Source: Henricia sp. BOLD:AAB3569 (lineage: Eukaryota; Echinodermata; Asteroidea; Spinulosida; Echinasteridae). From it: 64,000 nt of DNA. The DNA lies in assembly GCA_037783545.1 (NCBI GenBank), contig JBBELK010001486.1, positions 1 to 64,000 of the forward strand. The letters run 5' to 3'. Below, piece by piece: positions 1-10,600 of this stretch (positions are counted from its first letter, which is position 1; each line of letters begins with the position of its first letter). Made by a program: the position numbers and the translations under genes. The notes under the pieces are model-generated. The model had not been told where the DNA came from and searched no databases. It saw only the letters and a program-made list of their open reading frames with translations.

Positions 1-175
1 AAGTTTAGAAAAAACTGGGTTGAGGCTTCCTGACTGCTCTCACGCAAACCGTGGCTGTCTGTACACACCTCTTTGGGGTACTCCTGAGTTGTGCGCATGC
101 TCAGTCATTCGGACTGTCGTTAACGCACCGCAGTTTGGCTCGGCAATTTGGTCAAAGTGTGGTCCAAACGTCGGC

Positions 176-553
176 CAATTTGGAGGTCGAAAAATGTTCC
201 GACGAACTTCAAATTTTGCATGCCCTAAACTCTCTATATTGCGCACTTGTCATAAAAAATTGACAGACTTTCGCCGGGAAATGGCAGAGAAATTTCAAAG
301 TTTAGAAAAAACTGGGTTGAGGCTTCCTGACTGCTCTCACGCAAACCGTGGCTGTCTGTACACACCTCTTTGGGGTACTCCTGAGTTGTGCGCATGCTCA
401 GTAATTCGGAATGTCGTTAACGCACCGCAGTTTGGCTCGGCAATTTGGTCAAAGTGTGGTCCAAACGTCGGCAAATTTGGAGGTCGAAAAATGTTCCGAC
501 GAACTTCAAATTTTGCATGCCCTAAACTCTCTATATTGCGCACTTGTCATAAC
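176..553. repeat. Duplicated satellite block, copy 1 (pair with 3145-3522)
   Basis: Four variants occur in the same order and spacing here and exactly 2969 bp downstream: the C in GTCGGCCAAT (176/3145), the A in GTAATTCGG (403/3372), the adjacent GGAATGTC change (411/3380) and CATAACAAATTG (553/3522). After subtracting the SINE and its duplicated target the offset is about nine monomers. This supports a segmental duplication inside the array. The true left limit may lie outside the window. Confidence 0.75.
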
Positions 554-2472
554 AAATTGACAGACTTTCGCCGGGAAATGGCAGAGAAATTTCAAAGTTT
601 AGAAAAAACTGGGTTGAGGCTTCCTGACTGCTCTCGAGCAAACCGTGGTTGTCTGTACACACCTCTTTGGGGTACTCCTGAGTTGTGCGCATGCTCAGTC
701 ATTCGGACTGTCGTTAACGCACCGCAGTTTGGCTCGGCAATTTGGTCAAAGTGTGGTCCAAACGTCGGCCAATTTGGAGGTCGAAAAATGTTCCGACGAA
801 CTTCAAATTTTGCATGCCCTAAACTCTCTATATTGCGCACTTGTCATAAAAAATTGACAGACTTTCGCCGGGAAATGGCAGAGAAATTTCAAAGTTTAGA
901 AAAAACTGGGTTGAGGCTTCCTGACTGCTCTCACGCAAACCGTGGCTGTCTGTACACACCTCTTTGGGGTACTCCTGAGTTGTGCGCATGCTCAGTAATT
1001 CGGACTGTCGTTAACGCACCGCAGTTTGGCTCGGCAATTTGGTCAAAGTGTGGTCCAAACGTCGGCAAATTTGGAGGTCGAAAAATGTTCCGACGAACTT
1101 CAAATTTTGCATGCCCTAAACTCTCTATATTGCGCACTTGTCATAAAAAATTGACAGACTTTCGCCGGGAAATGGCAGAGAAATTTTAAAGTTTAGAAAA
1201 AACTGGGTTGAGGCTTCCTGACTGCTCTCACGCAAACCGTGGCTGTCTGTACACACCTCTTTGGGGTACTCCTGAGTTGTGCGCATGCTCAGTCATTCGG
1301 ACTGTCGTTAACGCACCGCAGTTTGGCTCGGCAATTTGGTCAAAGTGTGGTCCAAACGTCGGCAAATTTGGAGGTCGAAAAATGTTCCGACGAACTTCAA
1401 ATTTTGCATGCCCTAAACTCTCTATATTGCGCACTTGTCATAAAAAAATTGACAGACTTTCGCCGGGAAATGGCAGAGAAATTTCAAAGTTTAGAAAAAA
1501 CTGGGTTGAGGCTTCCTGACTGCTCTCACGCAAACCGTGGCTGTCTGTACACACCTCTTTGGGGTACTCCTGAGTTGTGCGCATGCTCAGTCATTCGGAC
1601 TGTCGTTAACGCACCGCAGTTTGGCTCGGCAATTTGGTCAAAGTGTGGTCCAAACGTCGGCAAATTTGGAGGTCGAAAAATGTTCCGACGAACTTCAAAT
1701 TTTGCATGCCCTAAACTCTCTATATTGCGCACTTGTCATAAAAAATTGACAGACTTTCCCCGGGAAATGGCAGATAAATTTCAAAGTTTAGAAAAAACTG
1801 GGTTGAGGCTTCCTGACTGCTCTCACGCAAACCGTGGCTGTCTGTACACACCTCTTTGGGGTACTCCTGAGTTGTGCGCATGCTCAGTCATTCGGACTGT
1901 CGTTAACGCACCGCAGTTTGGCTCGGCAATTTGGTCAAAGTGTGGTCCAAACGTCAGCAAATTTGGAGGTCGAAAAATGTTCCGACGAACTTCAAATTTT
2001 GCATGCCCTAAACTCTCTATATTGCGCACTTGTCATAAAAAATTGACAGACTTTCGCCGGGAAATGGCAGAGAAATTTCAAAGTTTAGAAAAAACTGGGT
2101 TGAGGCTTCCTGACTGCTCTCACGCAAACCGTGGCTGTCTGTACACACCTCTTTGGGGTACTCCTGAGTTGTGCGCATGCTCAGTCATTCGGACTGTCGT
2201 TAACGCACCGCAGTTTGGCTCGGCAATTTGGTCAAAGTGTGGTCCAAACGTGGGCAAATTTGGAGGTCGAAAAATGTTCCGACGAACTTCAAATTTTGCA
2301 TGCCCTAAACTCTCTATATTGCGCACTTGTCATAAAAAATTGACAGACTTTCGCCGGGAAATGGCAGAGAAATTTCAAAGTTTAGAAAAAACTGGGTTGA
2401 GGCTTCCTGACTGCTCTCACGCAAACCGTGGCTGTCTGTACACACCTCTTTGGGGTACTCCTGAGTTGTGCG

Positions 2473-2485
2473 CATGCTCAGTCAT
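2473..2485 (+). repeat. Target-site duplication, left copy (SINE)
   Basis: The 13-bp word CATGCTCAGTCAT is normal satellite sequence and sits directly before the SINE. It recurs directly after the SINE at 2768-2780, where the satellite continues in phase. This is the signature of target-primed reverse transcription. Confidence 0.9.
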
Positions 2486-2497
2486 GGGCGGTCGGGT

Positions 2498-2508
2498 TGG
2501 CGTACGGG
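2498..2508 (+). promoter_or_regulatory. Box A-like internal Pol III promoter element of the SINE
   Basis: TGGCGTACGGG fits the loose tRNA box A pattern TRGCNNARNNGG and lies 12 nt into the SINE, where box A lies in a tRNA gene. It is followed by box B at a normal distance. The same word is present in the SINE-like head of the insertion at 27466. Confidence 0.65.
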
Positions 2509-2540
2509 TTCTTTCCTCGACTTTCACCTCTGGCGTCCCG

Positions 2541-2551
2541 GGTTCGAATCC
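2541..2551 (+). promoter_or_regulatory. Box B internal Pol III promoter element of the SINE
   Basis: GGTTCGAATCC is an exact match to the tRNA box B consensus GGTTCRANTCC (T-psi-C arm). It is flanked by CCCG and CGGG, which could pair as the T-arm stem. This is the strongest evidence for the tRNA origin of the element. Confidence 0.85.
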
Positions 2552-2767
2552 GGGGCGTGTATGTGGATTGGGTTTGCAGTCCCTACTTGACCGCGTGGGT
2601 TTTCCCCTGGGGCAATCTCTGGGGGTTTTCCTCCCACTTCAAAAACTGAAACTCCTTCTTCTTCATCTCAAGTTGATAATATAGTATTGTTTAATCTAAA
2701 AAACCGTATAGATGATGGCTTAAAGGGCCCTTAGTTGCCGAAGATGCCATAAAATATACAACAACAA

Positions 2768-2780
2768 CATGCTCAGTCAT
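2768..2780 (+). repeat. Target-site duplication, right copy (SINE)
   Basis: CATGCTCAGTCAT is repeated immediately after the SINE tail. It matches 2473-2485 exactly, and the satellite continues from it in register. Confidence 0.9.
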
Positions 2781-5700
2781 TCGGACTGTCGTTAACGCAC
2801 CGCAGTTTGGCTCGGCAATTTGGTCAAAGTGTGGTCCAAACGTCGGCAAATTTGGAGGTCGAAAAATGTTCCGACGAACTTCAAATTTTGCATGCCCTAA
2901 ACTCTCTATATTGCGCACTTGTCATAAAAAATTGACAGACTTTCGCCGGGAAATGGCAGAGAAATTTCAAAGTTTAGAAAAAACTGGGTTGAGGCTTCCT
3001 GACTGCTCTCACGCAAACCGTGGCTGTCTGTACACACCTCTTTGGGGTACTCCTGAGTTGTGCGCATGCTCAGTCATTCGGACTGTCGTTAACGCACCGC
3101 AGTTTGGCTCGGCAATTTGGTCAAAGTGTGGTCCAAACGTCGGCCAATTTGGAGGTCGAAAAATGTTCCGACGAACTTCAAATTTTGCATGCCCTAAACT
3201 CTCTATATTGCGCACTTGTCATAAAAAATTGACAGACTTTCGCCGGGAAATGGCAGAGAAATTTCAAAGTTTAGAAAAAACTGGGTTGAGGCTTCCTGAC
3301 TGCTCTCACGCAAACCGTGGCTGTCTGTACACACCTCTTTGGGGTACTCCTGAGTTGTGCGCATGCTCAGTAATTCGGAATGTCGTTAACGCACCGCAGT
3401 TTGGCTCGGCAATTTGGTCAAAGTGTGGTCCAAACGTCGGCAAATTTGGAGGTCGAAAAATGTTCCGACGAACTTCAAATTTTGCATGCCCTAAACTCTC
3501 TATATTGCGCACTTGTCATAACAAATTGACAGACTTTCGCCGGGAAATGGCAGAGAAATTTCAAAGTTTAGAAAAAACTGGGTTGAGGCTTCCTGACTGC
3601 TCTCACGCAAACCGTGGCTGTCTGTACACACCTCTTTGGGGTACTCCTGAGTTGTGCGCATGCTCAGTCATTCGGACTGTCGTTAACGCACCGCAGTTTG
3701 GCTCGGCAATTTGGTCAAAGTGTGGTCCAAACGTCGGCAAATTTGGAGGTCGAAAAATGTTCCGACTAACTTCAAATTTTGCATGCCCTAAACTCTCTAT
3801 ATTGCGCACTTGTCATAACAAATTGACAGACTTTCGCCGGGAAATGGCAGAGAAATTTCAAAGTTTAGAAAAAACTGGGTTGAGGCTTCCTGACTGCTCT
3901 CACGCAAACCGTGGCTGTCTGTACACACCTCTTTGGGGTACTCCTGAGTTGTGCGCATGCTCAGTCATTCGGACTGTCGTTAACGCACCGCAGTTTGGCT
4001 CGGCAATTTGGTCAAAGTGTGGTCCAAACGTCGGCAAATTTGGAGGTCAAAAAATGTTCCGACGAACTTCAAATTTTGCATGCCCTAAACTCTCTATATT
4101 GCGCACTTGTCATAAAAAATTGACAGACTTTCGCCGGGAAATGGCAGAGAAATTTCAAAGTTTAGAAAAAACTGGGTTGAGGCTTCCTGACTGCTCTTAC
4201 GCAAACCGTGGCTGTCTGTACACACCTCTTTGGGGTACTCCTGAGTTGTGCGCATGCTCAGTCATTCGGACTGTCGTTAACGCACCGCAGTTTGGCTCGG
4301 CAATTTGGTCAAAGTGTGGTCCAAACGTCGGCAAATTTGGAGGTCGAAAAATGTTCCGACGAACTTCAAATTTTGCATGCCCTAAACTCTCTATATTGCG
4401 CACTTGTCATAAAAAATTGACAGACTTTCGCCGGGAAATGGCAGAGAAATTTCAAAGTTTAGAAAAAAACTGGGTTGAGGCTTCCTGACTGCTCTCACGC
4501 AAACCGTGGCTGTCTGTACACACCTCTTTGGGGTACTCCTGAGTTGTGCGCATGCTCAGTCATTCGGACTGTCGTTAACGCACCGCAGTTTGGCTCGGCA
4601 ATTTGGTCAAAGTGTGGTCCAAACGTCGGCAAATTTGGAGGTCGAAAAATGTTCCGACGAACTTCAAATTTTGCATGCCCTAAATTCTCTATATTGCGCA
4701 CTTGTCATAAAAAATTGACAGACTTTCGCCGGGAAATGGCAGAGAAATTTCAAAGTTTAGAAAAAACTGGGTTGAGGCTTCCTGACTGCTCTCACGCAAA
4801 CCGTGGCTGTCTGTACACACCTCTTTGGGGTACTCCTGAGTTGTGCGCATGCTCAGTCATTCGGACTGTCGTTAACGCACCGCAGTTTGGCTCGGCAATT
4901 TGGTCAAAGTGTGGTCCAAACGTCGGCAAATTTGGAGGTCGAAAAATGTTCCGACGAACTTCAAATTTTGCATGCCCTAAACTCTCTATATTGCGCACTT
5001 GTCATAAAAAATTGACAGACTTTCGCCGGGAAATGGCAGAGAAATTTCAAAGTTTAGAAAAAACTGGGTTGAGGCTTCCTGACTGCTCTCACGCAAACCG
5101 TGGCTGTCTGTACACACCTCTTTGGGGTACTCCTGAGTTGTGCGCATGCTCAGTCATTCGGACTGTCGTTAACGCACCGCAGTTTGGCTCGGCAATTTGG
5201 TCAAAGTGTGGTCCAAACGTCGGCAAATTTGGAGGTCGAAAAATGTTCCGACGAACTTCAAATTTTGCATGCCCTAAACTCTCTATATTGCGCACTTGTC
5301 ATAAAAAATTGACAGACTTTCGCCGGGAAATGGCAGAGAAATTTCAAAGTTTAGATAAAACTGGGTTGAGGCTTCCTGACTGCTCTCACGCAAACCGTGG
5401 CTGTCTGTACACACCTCTTTGGGGTACTCCTGAGTTGTGCGCATGCTCAGTCATTCGGACTGTCGTTAACGCACCGCAGTTTGGCTCGGCAATTTGGTCA
5501 AAGTGTGGTCCAAACGTCGGCAAATTTGGAGGTCGAAAAATGTTCCGACGAACTTCAAATTTTGCATGCCCTAAACTCTCTATATTGCGCACTTGTCATA
5601 AAAAATTGACAGACTTTCGCCGGGAAATGGCAGAGAAATTTCAAAGTTTAGAAAAAACTGGGTTGAGGCTTCCTGACTGCTCTCACGCAAACCGTGGCTG

Positions 5701-7613
5701 TCTGTACACACCTCTTTGGGGTACTCCTGAGTTGTGCGCATGCTCAGTCATTCGGACTGTCGTTAACGCACCGCAGTTTGGCTCGGCAATTTGGTCAAAG
5801 TGTGGTCCAAACGTCGGCAAATTTGGAGGTCGAAAAATGTTCCGACGAACTTCAAATTTTGCATGCCCTAAACTCTCTATATTGCGCACTTGTCATAACA
5901 AATTGACAGACTTTCGCCGGGAAATGGCAGAGAAATTTCAAAGTTTAGAAAAAACTGGGTTGAGGCTTCCTGACTGCTCTCACGCAAACCGTGGCTGTCT
6001 GTACACACCTCTTTGGGGTACTCCTGAGTTGTGCGCATGCTCAGTCATTCGGACTGTCGTTAACGCACCGCAGTTTGGCTCGGCAATTTGGTCAAAGTGT
6101 GGTCCAAACGTCGGCAAATTTGGAGGTCGAAAAATGTTCCGACGAACTTCAAATTTTGCATGCCCTAAACTCTCTATATTGCGCACTTGTCATAAAAAAT
6201 TGACAGACTTTCGCCGGGAAATGGCAGAGAAATTTCAAAGTTTAGAAAAAACTGGGTTGAGGCTTCCTGACTGCTCTCACGCAAACCGTGGCTGTCTGTA
6301 CACACCTCTTTGGGGTACTCCTGAGTTGTGCGCATGCTCAGTCATTCGGACTGTCGTTAACGCACCGCAGTTTGGCTCGGCAATTTGGTCAAAGTGTGGT
6401 CCAAACGTCGGCAAATTTGGAGGTCAAAAAATGTTCCGACGAACTTCAAATTTTGCATGCCCTAAACTCTCTATATTGCGCACTTGTCATAAAAAATTGA
6501 CAGACTTTCGCCGGAAATGGCAGAGAAATTTCAAAGTTTAGAAAAAACTGGGTTGAGGCTTCCTGACTGCTCTCACGCAAACCGTGGCTGTCTGTACACA
6601 CCTCTTTGGGGTACTCCTGAGTTGTGCGCATGCTCAGTCATTCGGACTGTCGTTAACGCACCGCAGTTTGGCTCGGCAATTTGGTCAAAGTGTGGTCCAA
6701 ACGTCGGCAAATTTGGAGGTCGAAAAAATGTTCCGACGAACTTCAAATTTTGCATGCCCTAAACTCTCTATATTGCGCACTTGTCATAAAAAATTGACAG
6801 ACTTTCGCCGGGAAATGGCAGAGAATTTTAAAGTTTAGAAAAAACTGGGTTGAGGCTTCCTGACTGCTCTCACGCAAACCGTGGCTGTCTGTACACACCT
6901 CTTTGGGGTACTCCTGAGTTGTGCGCATGCTCAGTCATTCGGACTGTCGTTAACGCACCGCAGTTTGGCTCGGCAATTTGGTCAAAGTGTGGTCCAAACG
7001 TCGGCAAATTTGGAGGTCAAAAAATGTTCCGACGAACTTCAAATTTTGCATGCCCTAAACTCTCTATATTGCGCACTTGTCATAAAAAATTGACAGACTT
7101 TCGCCCGGAAATGGCAGAGAAATTTCAAAGTTTAGAAAAAACTGGGTTGAGGCTTCCTGACTGCTCTCACGCAAACCGTGGCTGTCTGTACACACCTCTT
7201 TGGGGTACTCCTGAGTTGTGCGCATGCTCAGTCATTCGGACTGTCGTTAACGCACCGCAGTTTGGCTCGGCAATTTGGTCAAAGTGTGGTCCAAACGTCG
7301 GCAAATTTGGAGGTCGAAAATGTTCCGACGAACTTCAAATTTTGCATGCCCTAAACTCTCTATATTGCGCACTTGTCATAACAAATTGACAGACTTTCGC
7401 CGGGAAATGGCAGAGAAATTTCAAAGTTTAGAAAAAACTGGGTTGAGGCTTCCTGACTGCTCTCACGCAAACCGTGGCTGTCTGTACACACCTCTTTGGG
7501 GTACTCCTGAGTTGTGCGCATGCTCAGTCATTCGGACTGTCGTTAACGCACCGCAGTTTGGCTCGGCAATTTGGTCAAAGTGTGGTCCAAACGTCGGCAA
7601 ATTTGGAGGTCAA
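2781..7613. repeat. 297-bp satellite array, variable left flank
   Basis: About 16 monomers with scattered substitutions: CATAACAAATTG at several places, GGTCAAAAAATG for GGTCGAAAAATG near 4050, 6425, 7018 and 7611, and GGGTTGAGGC units with 7 A upstream near 4465. Four single-base indels lie within 0.8 kb: GCCGGAAATGG near 6513, CGAAAAAATG near 6722, GAGAATTTTAAAG near 6823 and GGTCGAAAATG near 7312. The last GGTCAAAAAATG variant, near 7611, marks the boundary with the homogeneous core. No gene is supported. Confidence 0.97.
3145..3522. repeat. Duplicated satellite block, copy 2 (pair with 176-553)
   Basis: Carries the same four ordered variants as 176-553 at an exact offset of 2969 bp. The SINE at 2486-2767 lies between the two copies and is not duplicated with them. 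Confidence 0.75.
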
Positions 7614-10600
7614 AAAATGTTCCGACGAACTTCAAATTTTGCATGCCCTAAACTCTCTATATTGCGCACTTGTCATAAAAAATTGACAGACTTTCGCCGG
7701 GAAATGGCAGAGAAATTTCAAAGTTTAGAAAAAACTGGGTTGAGGCTTCCTGACTGCTCTCACGCAAACCGTGGCTGTCTGTACACACCTCTTTGGGGTA
7801 CTCCTGAGTTGTGCGCATGCTCAGTCATTCGGACTGTCGTTAACGCACCGCAGTTTGGCTCGGCAATTTGGTCAAAGTGTGGTCCAAACGTCGGCAAATT
7901 TGGAGGTCGAAAAATGTTCCGACGAACTTCAAATTTTGCATGCCCTAAACTCTCTATATTGCGCACTTGTCATAAAAAATTGACAGACTTTCGCCGGGAA
8001 ATGGCAGAGAAATTTCAAAGTTTAGAAAAAACTGGGTTGAGGCTTCCTGACTGCTCTCACGCAAACCGTGGCTGTCTGTACACACCTCTTTGGGGTACTC
8101 CTGAGTTGTGCGCATGCTCAGTCATTCGGACTGTCGTTAACGCACCGCAGTTTGGCTCGGCAATTTGGTCAAAGTGTGGTCCAAACGTCGGCAAATTTGG
8201 AGGTCGAAAAATGTTCCGACGAACTTCAAATTTTGCATGCCCTAAACTCTCTATATTGCGCACTTGTCATAAAAAATTGACAGACTTTCGCCGGGAAATG
8301 GCAGAGAAATTTCAAAGTTTAGAAAAAACTGGGTTGAGGCTTCCTGACTGCTCTCACGCAAACCGTGGCTGTCTGTACACACCTCTTTGGGGTACTCCTG
8401 AGTTGTGCGCATGCTCAGTCATTCGGACTGTCGTTAACGCACCGCAGTTTGGCTCGGCAATTTGGTCAAAGTGTGGTCCAAACGTCGGCAAATTTGGAGG
8501 TCGAAAAATGTTCCGACGAACTTCAAATTTTGCATGCCCTAAACTCTCTATATTGCGCACTTGTCATAAAAAATTGACAGACTTTCGCCGGGAAATGGCA
8601 GAGAAATTTCAAAGTTTAGAAAAAACTGGGTTGAGGCTTCCTGACTGCTCTCACGCAAACCGTGGCTGTCTGTACACACCTCTTTGGGGTACTCCTGAGT
8701 TGTGCGCATGCTCAGTCATTCGGACTGTCGTTAACGCACCGCAGTTTGGCTCGGCAATTTGGTCAAAGTGTGGTCCAAACGTCGGCAAATTTGGAGGTCG
8801 AAAAATGTTCCGACGAACTTCAAATTTTGCATGCCCTAAACTCTCTATATTGCGCACTTGTCATAAAAAATTGACAGACTTTCGCCGGGAAATGGCAGAG
8901 AAATTTCAAAGTTTAGAAAAAACTGGGTTGAGGCTTCCTGACTGCTCTCACGCAAACCGTGGCTGTCTGTACACACCTCTTTGGGGTACTCCTGAGTTGT
9001 GCGCATGCTCAGTCATTCGGACTGTCGTTAACGCACCGCAGTTTGGCTCGGCAATTTGGTCAAAGTGTGGTCCAAACGTCGGCAAATTTGGAGGTCGAAA
9101 AATGTTCCGACGAACTTCAAATTTTGCATGCCCTAAACTCTCTATATTGCGCACTTGTCATAAAAAATTGACAGACTTTCGCCGGGAAATGGCAGAGAAA
9201 TTTCAAAGTTTAGAAAAAACTGGGTTGAGGCTTCCTGACTGCTCTCACGCAAACCGTGGCTGTCTGTACACACCTCTTTGGGGTACTCCTGAGTTGTGCG
9301 CATGCTCAGTCATTCGGACTGTCGTTAACGCACCGCAGTTTGGCTCGGCAATTTGGTCAAAGTGTGGTCCAAACGTCGGCAAATTTGGAGGTCGAAAAAT
9401 GTTCCGACGAACTTCAAATTTTGCATGCCCTAAACTCTCTATATTGCGCACTTGTCATAAAAAATTGACAGACTTTCGCCGGGAAATGGCAGAGAAATTT
9501 CAAAGTTTAGAAAAAACTGGGTTGAGGCTTCCTGACTGCTCTCACGCAAACCGTGGCTGTCTGTACACACCTCTTTGGGGTACTCCTGAGTTGTGCGCAT
9601 GCTCAGTCATTCGGACTGTCGTTAACGCACCGCAGTTTGGCTCGGCAATTTGGTCAAAGTGTGGTCCAAACGTCGGCAAATTTGGAGGTCGAAAAATGTT
9701 CCGACGAACTTCAAATTTTGCATGCCCTAAACTCTCTATATTGCGCACTTGTCATAAAAAATTGACAGACTTTCGCCGGGAAATGGCAGAGAAATTTCAA
9801 AGTTTAGAAAAAACTGGGTTGAGGCTTCCTGACTGCTCTCACGCAAACCGTGGCTGTCTGTACACACCTCTTTGGGGTACTCCTGAGTTGTGCGCATGCT
9901 CAGTCATTCGGACTGTCGTTAACGCACCGCAGTTTGGCTCGGCAATTTGGTCAAAGTGTGGTCCAAACGTCGGCAAATTTGGAGGTCGAAAAATGTTCCG
10001 ACGAACTTCAAATTTTGCATGCCCTAAACTCTCTATATTGCGCACTTGTCATAAAAAATTGACAGACTTTCGCCGGGAAATGGCAGAGAAATTTCAAAGT
10101 TTAGAAAAAACTGGGTTGAGGCTTCCTGACTGCTCTCACGCAAACCGTGGCTGTCTGTACACACCTCTTTGGGGTACTCCTGAGTTGTGCGCATGCTCAG
10201 TCATTCGGACTGTCGTTAACGCACCGCAGTTTGGCTCGGCAATTTGGTCAAAGTGTGGTCCAAACGTCGGCAAATTTGGAGGTCGAAAAATGTTCCGACG
10301 AACTTCAAATTTTGCATGCCCTAAACTCTCTATATTGCGCACTTGTCATAAAAAATTGACAGACTTTCGCCGGGAAATGGCAGAGAAATTTCAAAGTTTA
10401 GAAAAAACTGGGTTGAGGCTTCCTGACTGCTCTCACGCAAACCGTGGCTGTCTGTACACACCTCTTTGGGGTACTCCTGAGTTGTGCGCATGCTCAGTCA
10501 TTCGGACTGTCGTTAACGCACCGCAGTTTGGCTCGGCAATTTGGTCAAAGTGTGGTCCAAACGTCGGCAAATTTGGAGGTCGAAAAATGTTCCGACGAAC

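Larger units (their letters stand above)
1..2485. repeat. 297-bp satellite array, left segment (about 8.4 monomers)
   Basis: Head-to-tail copies of a 297-bp monomer, seen from the exact 297-bp recurrence of landmarks such as the GTTAAC site and the word GTGCGCATGCTCAGT. Variants here include a C in GTCGGCCAAT at about 176 and 770, GTAATTCGG at about 403 and 997, CATAACAAATTG at about 553, and a 7-A run at about 1442 that shifts the long open frame. The segment ends where a SINE is inserted. By hand count the monomer is 46.5% GC (138 of 297). It holds no gene that I can support. Confidence 0.97.
2486..2767 (+). mobile_element. tRNA-derived SINE, apparently full length
   Basis: A 282-bp non-satellite insertion flanked by a 13-bp target-site duplication. 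The first ~75 bases resemble a tRNA, with a box A-like TGGCGTACGGG at 2498-2508 and a perfect box B GGTTCGAATCC at 2541-2551, 43 nt apart. A central domain at about 2560-2640 contains GTGGG...CCCAC (2595-2599 and 2633-2637), the mirrored CCCC-T-GGGG at 2604-2612, and GGTTTTCCTCCCAC. Animal SINE superfamilies with conserved central domains carry sequences of this style, but I cannot name the superfamily. A 3' part with the palindrome AAGGGCCCTT (2723-2732) ends in an ACA-repeat tail at about 2758-2767. The element would be transcribed by RNA polymerase III and mobilised by a partner LINE. It occurs once in full; a related 33-nt head is at 27466-27498. Confidence 0.87.

Noticed and set aside
2486-2560. 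A functional tRNA gene
   Set aside because: Box B is perfect, but the anticodon arm and acceptor stem do not fold convincingly, and the sequence continues into a SINE body with target duplications.
7866-7885. Nuclear-receptor-like element (GGTCAAAG) in each monomer
   Set aside because: Only one half-site is present and the neighbouring GGTCCAAA and GGTCGAAA look like internal repeat variants. Matches this short are expected by chance.
7911-7930. CENP-B box in the monomer
   Set aside because: The minus strand has TTCGTCGGAA, close to the first half of the box (TTCGTTGGAA), but the required CGGG half is absent (ACATTT follows). The CGCCGGGAAA word elsewhere in the monomer does not fit the box spacing either.
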